Below, piece by piece: positions 17,938-22,269 of a DNA stretch of 22,269 nt. Location of the stretch: positions 1 to 22,269 of the forward strand of contig DASPUH010000055.1 in the NCBI GenBank assembly GCA_035622975.1. The letters are read 5' to 3'. The first letter of the stretch is position 1. Each line of letters begins with the position of its first letter. Made by a program: the position numbers and the translations under genes. The notes under the pieces were generated by a model. That model was not told the origin of the DNA and ran no database searches. It worked only from the letters and a program-made list of their open reading frames with translations. The stretch is from DASPUH01 sp035622975. Lineage in GTDB: Bacteria > Chloroflexota > Limnocylindria > Limnocylindrales > CSP1-4.

Positions 17938-19323
17938 ATGTCCGAACTCCTGACCGAATCCTTCTGCGAACGTTGCGGCACCCGCTACACCTTCGAGTCG
18001 GGAGAGCCGGAGACCCGTCGCCCGAGCATCAAGAAGGCCCGGGTCCTGGCGCGGGGCCTGAAGCACTTCGTCCTGTCCGACGATTCGCTGGAGACGGCGC
18101 TCGCCGAGGGCGAACGCGATGAGGACCGCGAACGGGCCGCGCTGCAGCTTGAGGCCTTCCATCAGACCTTCAACTTCTGCATGGACTGCCGCCAGTACAC
18201 GTGCCGCGACTGCTGGAACGACGCCGAAGGTCGCTGCCTGAGCTGCGCCCCCGCCCCAGGTCGGATCGAGTCGGTCATGGCCGTGCCGGTGCACGCCGAG
18301 ACCGATACCGCCAGCCGCCTCGACGCCTTGCTCGGGCCTGGCCCCATCGCGCCGCCAGCCATCGAGGCCTGGCCGATGGAGGCCGCCTTCGCCCCGCCGG
18401 TCGGGGAGGCGGTGGAGGCACCGGCCGAACTCGAGGGGCCAGACCAGCTCGCGGCACCGGCCGAACTCGAGGCGCCAGACCAGCTCGCGGCACCGGCCGA
18501 AGCCGGGATCGCGGCGCCCGAGGGCGAGCCATCGGTCGTGCTCGAGCCACCCGTGGCGGCCGAGTTCGCTGGAGCGGCCGAGGCTGCAACGGCCGCGCCT
18601 GCCCCGCCCGCAGGGGAGCCGGAGGTCCCCGCCGAAGCCCTTCCCGAGTGGCTGGCGGTCGAGCCAGAGGCGCCCATCCGCGGCCCGTCGCTGGAGGAGT
18701 ACCTGCTCGCCGCCTCCGCGGCTCAGGGGGTGCACGAGGGACGATCGGCCGCCGAGTCTGCCGGTGAGCCGGTCGAAGCGCTCGCCGCGCCCGAGGTCGA
18801 CGCTGCGCCCACCCCGCCCGAGCCGCTGGTGCCCGAGCGCGCAGTGGCTGACGGTCACGAGCTCGCGGGGGAAGCCGTCCCGCCCGTCGCCGAAAGCAGC
18901 GAGCCCGCCCTCATCGCCGGATCCGCCCAGGAGCCGGCGCCGGAGCCGGTCACGCCCGCGGCACCGGCGCCAGCGACCGAGACCGGGCCGGAACCCGTGC
19001 CGGCCGCGACGCCCACGCCGATCTTCACCCCACCCACCGGCGGCGACGCGCGACGGTCGACGACGCGGCTGCCGGGATGGGACATGGTGGCCCCCGACGT
19101 GGCCGGCCTGCAGCCGCCGCCGCTGCCGCACCTCACGGCCGCGGCCGATGTCCGACCGGCCCCGTGGTTCGCGGCGCGCACGAACGCCAGCATCTGGGAC
19201 GCCTCGAGCGCGGACGTCGTCAATCGGCCCGGTTCGGGCGTGCAGTCATGTGTGAGCTGCGGCCTGCCGCTGTCGGCGGCCGCCCACTTCTGCCGCCGCT
19301 GCGGAGCGCGCCAGTCGGCCTGA
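17938..19323 (+). CDS. Zinc-cluster protein with long Ala/Pro/Glu-rich linker
   Basis: This 461-aa soluble protein is not a family I recognise. The N-terminal part has four CxxC pairs: Cys10/13, Cys81/84, Cys89/92 and Cys100/103, enough for two zinc sites. Residues about 111-435 are a low-complexity Ala/Pro/Glu-rich linker with tandem APAELE-type repeats. The C terminus has a compact double zinc knuckle, Cys438/441 and Cys452/455 (CVSCG, CRRCG). No catalytic motif or membrane segment is seen. The ATG at 17938 has only a weak GGGGA upstream. The layout suggests a scaffold or nucleic-acid/protein adaptor with structured ends. It is divergent from fhaA across a 147-bp region that may hold a shared promoter. 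Its stop is 6 bp from the convergent YihY gene. Confidence 0.8.
   Translation: MSELLTESFCERCGTRYTFESGEPETRRPSIKKARVLARGLKHFVLSDDSLETALAEGERDEDRERAALQLEAFHQTFNFCMDCRQYTCRDCWNDAEGRCLSCAPAPGRIESVMAVPVHAETDTASRLDALLGPGPIAPPAIEAWPMEAAFAPPVGEAVEAPAELEGPDQLAAPAELEAPDQLAAPAEAGIAAPEGEPSVVLEPPVAAEFAGAAEAATAAPAPPAGEPEVPAEALPEWLAVEPEAPIRGPSLEEYLLAASAAQGVHEGRSAAESAGEPVEALAAPEVDAAPTPPEPLVPERAVADGHELAGEAVPPVAESSEPALIAGSAQEPAPEPVTPAAPAPATETGPEPVPAATPTPIFTPPTGGDARRSTTRLPGWDMVAPDVAGLQPPPLPHLTAAADVRPAPWFAARTNASIWDASSADVVNRPGSGVQSCVSCGLPLSAAAHFCRRCGARQSA
18418..18501 (+). repeat. 36-bp in-frame tandem repeat in the linker
   Basis: Two adjacent 36-bp units (18418-18453 and 18454-18489) differ at one base and encode APAELEGPDQLA and APAELEAPDQLA. 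A third, 12-bp partial unit follows (18490-18501). The near identity points to recent duplication within the disordered linker. Confidence 0.9.
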
Positions 19324-19329
19324 GGGCGC

Positions 19330-20193
19330 TCAACGGCCTGATCGCATCCGATCGTCACGTCGGGCCCGGGCCCACGCTCCGCCCACGAGGAAGCAGACCG
19401 CCAGCAGGTCGAGCCAGATGAGCGCGGCCAGGAACGAGGCGACGACGCCGAAGGCCTGGAGGCGGCTGACGAGGAATGGCGCCAGCACGGCGAAGAACGT
19501 CGTGAGGAGGCTCATGGCCGTTCCGGCGACGATCGCCGGCGGCAGCGCCTCCCGCGCGGTCGGGGGAGCCATGGGCACGAACCGGTAGCCGGCGTGGATG
19601 AGGGCGATGAAGGCCACGATGGCCCCCAGCGGCTCGATGACCGTGGCGAGCGCCGCGCCGACGCCCAGGTCCACGAGGCCGGCGGCCACCAGCGGCGTGA
19701 GGGCCAGGAAGGCCCCCACGACCACGGTCAGCGCCGCGACCGCCACGAGGCCGCGCACGCGTCGATCGAGCTCGCCACGTCGCCGACCGCCCGGCAGGAT
19801 CATCGACGTCGCCTGGTCCAGCGCCTCGTACATGGAGCTCGCCCCCCAGAAGAGGCCGAGGAGGCCGACGAGGCCCACCGTCAGGCCCGCCCGGCTCAGG
19901 GCGTCGACGCTCGCGGTCAGTGACTCGTGCAAAGGACCCGGCAGGACCGTCACGAGGGCGTTGATGAGGTCGACCCGCCGGGCCGGGTCGCTGATCACGA
20001 TGCCCGCCAGACCGGCTGCGAGCACGAGCAGGGTGAGCGTGGCGAACATCGTGCGATAGGCCAGCCCGGCCGCCACGATCGGGCCGCCGGAGGCGCCGTA
20101 GTCGGTCCATGCCTGGCGCAGCTCCCTCACCAGCCGGCGTCGCAGCAGGGGCCGGGCCAGCCGCCCGATCCGCGCACCCTGGACCCGCACCAC
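19330..20193 (-). CDS. YihY/BrkB family inner-membrane protein
   Basis: This protein of about 287 aa has six likely membrane helices and typical family features: an amphipathic N-terminal block (LVRELRQAWTDYGASGG), GLAYRTMFATLTLLVLAAGLAG, LGLFWGASSMYEALDQA and a C-terminal LAALIWLDLLAVCFLVGG. YihY proteins (once misnamed RNase BN) are widespread, and their function is unresolved. The start is uncertain. GTG 20193 or 20190 are the nearest normal starts. A strong GGAGG (20229-20225) instead points to a CTG at 20214, and the frame is also open further upstream through the HTH gene. It is the last gene of the minus-strand zinc-ribbon operon, 26 bp after the HTH gene if GTG 20193 is used, and it converges with the zinc-cluster gene. 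Confidence 0.88.
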   Translation of the reverse strand: MVRVQGARIGRLARPLLRRRLVRELRQAWTDYGASGGPIVAAGLAYRTMFATLTLLVLAAGLAGIVISDPARRVDLINALVTVLPGPLHESLTASVDALSRAGLTVGLVGLLGLFWGASSMYEALDQATSMILPGGRRRGELDRRVRGLVAVAALTVVVGAFLALTPLVAAGLVDLGVGAALATVIEPLGAIVAFIALIHAGYRFVPMAPPTAREALPPAIVAGTAMSLLTTFFAVLAPFLVSRLQAFGVVASFLAALIWLDLLAVCFLVGGAWARARRDDRMRSGR

Positions 20194-20219
20194 CCCTTCG
20201 ATGGTGCTCGGCAGCCGGG

Positions 20220-20468
20220 TCAGTCCTCCAGGTCCTGGAACAGGCCCACCATCAGCTGGCTGGCGGGGACCGCCCTCCGCCCGCGCGGCCGGAGCATGCT
20301 GCGGACCTGGGCCCGTCGCACGAAGATCCGCCGCCCCGGGCGGATGCTCTGCAAGCGGCCCGTGCTCGCCCATCGGCGTAGCGTACTCGTGCTGATCCGG
20401 ATATTGGCCGTGGCGAAGATCTCGGCCGCCTCGTTCAGAGTGATCCAGTCGGAGACGGGCCGTGGCAC
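20220..20468 (-). CDS. Small MerR/excisionase-type helix-turn-helix protein
   Basis: This 82-aa protein consists mainly of a winged helix-turn-helix: WITLNEAAEIFA, a recognition segment STSTLRRWASTGRL and a wing with RPGRRIFVRRAQV. The pattern matches the MerR-like DNA-binding fold of excisionases and BldC-type regulators, which lack an effector domain. The start GTG at 20468 is 3 bp after the fmdB-like stop. No integrase or attachment site is nearby, so a chromosomal regulator or nucleoid-type role is more likely than a phage excisionase. Its target is unknown; a gene within its own operon or its neighbourhood is possible. Confidence 0.85.
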   Translation of the reverse strand: MPRPVSDWITLNEAAEIFATANIRISTSTLRRWASTGRLQSIRPGRRIFVRRAQVRSMLRPRGRRAVPASQLMVGLFQDLED

Positions 20469-20471
20469 GCG

Positions 20472-20840
20472 TCAGGCCTCGTTGCGGCCGCGCGACCGCG
20501 AGGCGGCCCGAGGCGCCGCCTCGGCTGCGGACGCCTCATCCGAGCCGCCACCACCGGAAGCCGGCTTGGTCGGCGGCTCGTCCTTGGTCGCGCCGTCGCC
20601 GGCAGTGTCGTCGGTGCCGCCCGCCCCGCCCGATCCATGGCTGCGACCGCTCGATGGGCTGTGCCCTTTCGCGTCCACCTTGGCCCACCCGGAGCCCTTG
20701 AAGTGGATGGCCGGACGGGAGATGACGCGCTGCATCCGGCCACCACAGGCGTCACACCGCTCGGGGCCGGTCGCATGGACGCCGTGCATCACCTCGATGC
20801 GCCGACCACACGCCTGGCAGACGTAGTCGTAGAAGGGCAC
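20472..20840 (-). CDS. FmdB-like zinc-ribbon protein
   Basis: This 122-aa protein begins PFYDYVCQACGRRIEV and carries the FmdB/CxxC_CxxC_SSSS zinc ribbon with Cys8/11 and Cys29/32, followed by the family motif HFKGSGW (46-52). The rest (about 55-122) is a Ser/Gly/Ala-rich, charged, probably disordered tail that is longer than in minimal family members. FmdB was named as a putative regulator in the formamidase operon of Methylophilus; the biochemical role of the family is unknown. The start GTG at 20840 is fixed by the conserved N terminus even though no Shine-Dalgarno is seen. It starts 15 bp after the stop of the upstream zinc-ribbon gene. Confidence 0.9.
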   Translation of the reverse strand: MPFYDYVCQACGRRIEVMHGVHATGPERCDACGGRMQRVISRPAIHFKGSGWAKVDAKGHSPSSGRSHGSGGAGGTDDTAGDGATKDEPPTKPASGGGGSDEASAAEAAPRAASRSRGRNEA

Positions 20841-20855
20841 GGTGGCTCGGTCGAT

Positions 20856-21590
20856 CTAACCGCGCAGCAGCCGCATGCCGCACTTGGGGCAGTAGAAGGC
20901 GCGCTCGTGGACGGACGCGAAGCCGCAGTGGGCGCAGACCAACCCGCCGCGCCCCGGGGCCGGCACCGGCCGGTCGAGCGGGGTCAGGCCGATGGCGTAC
21001 TGGCTCGCCAGGATGTTCGTGAGGAGGCCCGCCAGGATGCGCGTCGCCTTCCGGTCGGTATCACCGCGCACGCCCTTGCCGCCCCACCCGGTGAGCGCGC
21101 GCACGATCATGTCGCCGGTCGCCTCGTCCCAGTGCGAGGCCACCCCGCCCACGATGGCGTTGTACTCGGGATAGCCGCTCGTGTCGGTCTCGCCGTCGAG
21201 CAGCGTCACCACGAAGGTGTCGAACGCCAGGTCAAGGGCGCCGACCGTCTCGAGGACGCTGATGGCATGGCGGGCGATCGGCGAGTTGCCGTGGTGGGCG
21301 TTGATCCACTGCATCGCCTCCGAGGGATGGGTGATGTACGGCGATGCCTCGGAGAATTCCACGGGCAGCGGCTCCACGACCTCGATCTCGTTCTGGGTCA
21401 GGCCCAGGAGCATGCCGGGCAACTCGCGGCGGGCGTTGGGGCCCGCCTTCATCCGCACCCCCTCGCTGGACTTGCCGTGGTAGTTGAGCCTGACGTCGTA
21501 ATCCTGGGCGGTGATCTCCTCGGGCGGGGCCTCAGGCGACGGCCCGGCCCGTTTGGTCCCGCCGCCGCGCTTCAGGAACTCGAGGGGCAC
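20856..21590 (-). CDS. Uncharacterised protein with C-terminal zinc ribbon
   Basis: This 244-aa protein has a C-terminal zinc ribbon with Cys219/222 and Cys234/237 (CAHCG, CPKCG). The main body (about residues 30-195) is not a family I recognise. It has an acidic, aromatic-rich stretch including YDVRLNYHGKSSEGVRMK, a helical block HHGNSPIARHAISVLETVGALDLAFDTFVV and a Gly-rich GWGGKGVRGDTDRKATR, and no clear catalytic signature. The start GTG at 21590 is well supported by GGGAGGT (21601-21595), although the frame is open to 21680. It is the first gene of the minus-strand operon leading to fmdB-like, HTH and yihY. A cytosolic adaptor or enzyme are both possible. Confidence 0.8.
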   Translation of the reverse strand: MPLEFLKRGGGTKRAGPSPEAPPEEITAQDYDVRLNYHGKSSEGVRMKAGPNARRELPGMLLGLTQNEIEVVEPLPVEFSEASPYITHPSEAMQWINAHHGNSPIARHAISVLETVGALDLAFDTFVVTLLDGETDTSGYPEYNAIVGGVASHWDEATGDMIVRALTGWGGKGVRGDTDRKATRILAGLLTNILASQYAIGLTPLDRPVPAPGRGGLVCAHCGFASVHERAFYCPKCGMRLLRG

Positions 21591-21750
21591 GCTGACCTCC
21601 CTGTGATCGACGCCTGCCGCGATGGCCTGACTGCGGCGGTGTGCCTGCATCGTACCAGTGGCGGTTGCGGCGAACGGCACCGGTGCGGCCCATCGGACCC
21701 CGTCCGCCTCACCACGTGTGGGCCGGGCACGGCGGTCTCCGGTGGCTGGA
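21591..21750 (-). promoter_or_regulatory. Intergenic region with candidate extended -10 promoter for the zinc-ribbon operon
   Basis: This is the largest non-coding gap in the window (160 bp). On the minus strand TGG followed by TACGAT (21654-21649) forms an extended -10-like element about 60 nt before the start at 21590. The GGTACGATG stretch repeats that found upstream of the serine operon (2634-2642). A strong Shine-Dalgarno, GGGAGGT (21601-21595), precedes the start. I see no clear terminator for the gene entering from the right. Confidence 0.4.
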
Positions 21751-22269
21751 TCAGCGGCGGCGGCGAACCCCCGTCCGTGTCCCGAACAGGACCAGCCCGC
21801 CGGCGCCCAAACTCAGCACGACGAGGGCCAGCGCCAGCGCGCTACCGGAACCGCCCGGGGTGTTGCCCGTCGTGGTCGCCGGGGGCGTGACGCCGGCACT
21901 GCTCGAGGCCTCGGCCGAGCCCGTCGGTGGCGTGGACTCGCTCGGTGGCGTGGACTCGGTTGGCGGCGCCGTCTCCGTGGGCACGGCGCTGCCGCTCGGG
22001 CACGGCACGGGCTTGCCGGTGACATCCCAACAGCCAGTGTCGCTCGCGCTCGGCGCCTCGGACGCCGACTCAGAAGGTGCTTCCGAGGACGAGGCACTGG
22101 CGCTTGCCGTGTCGGTCGCCGACTCGCTCGGGCACGCCTCGCCGACCGCACATCCGCTCGCCTGCACCGGCCGGAGCGGACCGCTCGCCGCGATCGTGGG
22201 GGCCAGGGACATGAGCAGCAGCACGCCCGCGGCGGCGACCGCCAGAAGGGCCGGCCGACCCAGGGTCGG
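21751..22269 (-). CDS. Secreted Ser/Thr/Pro-rich protein with C-terminal membrane anchor, 5' end outside window
   Basis: The frame is open to the right edge, so the true start lies beyond it; 172 residues are visible. A signal-peptide-like hydrophobic stretch (RPALLAVAAAGVLLLMSLAP) lies at the start, which means the internal GTG at 22224 is not the real start. The exported part is rich in Ser, Thr, Pro and Ala with two short Cys-bracketed motifs (CAVGEACP, CWDVTGKPVPCP). It ends in a Gly-rich NTPGGSGS, a hydrophobic helix of about 22 residues and a basic GVRRRR tail. This resembles cell-surface proteins with a sorting-type C terminus, but there is no LPxTG. The function is unknown; a wall-spanning stalk or matrix protein is plausible. 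Confidence 0.8.
   Translation of the reverse strand, partial: PTLGRPALLAVAAAGVLLLMSLAPTIAASGPLRPVQASGCAVGEACPSESATDTASASASSSEAPSESASEAPSASDTGCWDVTGKPVPCPSGSAVPTETAPPTESTPPSESTPPTGSAEASSSAGVTPPATTTGNTPGGSGSALALALVVLSLGAGGLVLFGTRTGVRRRR
21923..21958 (-). repeat. 18-bp tandem repeat in the secreted protein
   Basis: Two 18-bp units (21923-21940 and 21941-21958) match at 17 of 18 positions and encode six-residue Ser/Thr/Glu/Pro repeats of the type ESTPPS/T. They lie in the low-complexity stalk region. Confidence 0.85.

Noticed and set aside
17875..19131. 418-codon minus-strand frame opposite the zinc-cluster gene
   Set aside because: Arg/Gly-rich shadow of the repetitive linker with no recognisable domain. 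The plus strand has ordered zinc clusters at both ends.
20220..20468. Phage excisionase and mobile element
   Set aside because: The fold matches excisionases, but there is no integrase, attachment repeat or compositional break. It is embedded in a housekeeping-style operon.
20637..21890. 417-codon plus-strand frame across the zinc-ribbon operon
   Set aside because: It spans genes and intergenic sequence on the opposite strand, with shadow-type composition and no motif.
21751..22224. Start of the secreted protein at GTG 22224
   Set aside because: The frame continues open to the window edge, and the residues before 22224 complete a signal peptide.

Overview
The window is a gene-dense, very GC-rich bacterial segment. 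There is no gap of 300 bp, GTG starts are frequent, and many junctions are 4-bp ATGA/GTGA overlaps. Gene content (VanW protein, class V aminotransferase beside serA, moxR-DUF58-transglutaminase, a mycobacterial-type fhaA-fhaB-ftsW-pbpA cluster, several zinc-ribbon proteins, an FmdB-like protein) fits a high-GC Chloroflexota lineage such as Limnocylindria/Ellin6529-like or Dormibacteria-like bacteria, with Actinomycetota as the main alternative. This placement is an inference from gene order and protein style, not from a marker gene.

Layout. 1-2606 (minus): a membrane-anchored VanW-family protein followed by the recombination ATPase RarA, which runs off the left edge. 2695-6229 (plus): a three-gene operon of class V aminotransferase, D-3-phosphoglycerate dehydrogenase and histidine phosphatase, which together could make up a whole phosphorylated serine pathway. 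6226-10848 (minus): moxR, DUF58 and tgpA-like transglutaminase, a classic envelope-associated trio. 10884-13676 (plus): a large GH63/MGH1-like glycosidase. 13673-17790 (minus): fhaA, fhaB, an FtsW/RodA SEDS polymerase and a class B penicillin-binding protein, forming a peptidoglycan synthesis module with phosphothreonine-reading FHA partners but no kinase or phosphatase gene. 17938-19323 (plus): a protein with zinc-binding clusters at both ends joined by a long Ala/Pro/Glu linker, divergent from fhaA. 19330-21590 (minus): an unrecognised zinc-ribbon protein, an FmdB-like protein, a small MerR/excisionase-type DNA-binding protein and a YihY/BrkB membrane protein. 21751-22269 (minus): a secreted Ser/Thr/Pro-rich protein with a C-terminal membrane anchor, cut by the right edge.

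The common thread is the cell envelope: VanW, transglutaminase, SEDS/PBP, FHA scaffolds, YihY and the secreted anchor protein. Convergent genes abut with almost no spacer, and two convergent pairs overlap exactly through a shared CTAG that supplies a TAG stop on each strand. I saw no RNA genes, CRISPR arrays, insertion sequences or phage genes. I found no convincing new defence or mobile system. The items most worth following up are the kinase-free fha/SEDS/PBP cluster with its divergent zinc-cluster protein, the possible all-in-one serine operon, and the orphan zinc-ribbon operon.
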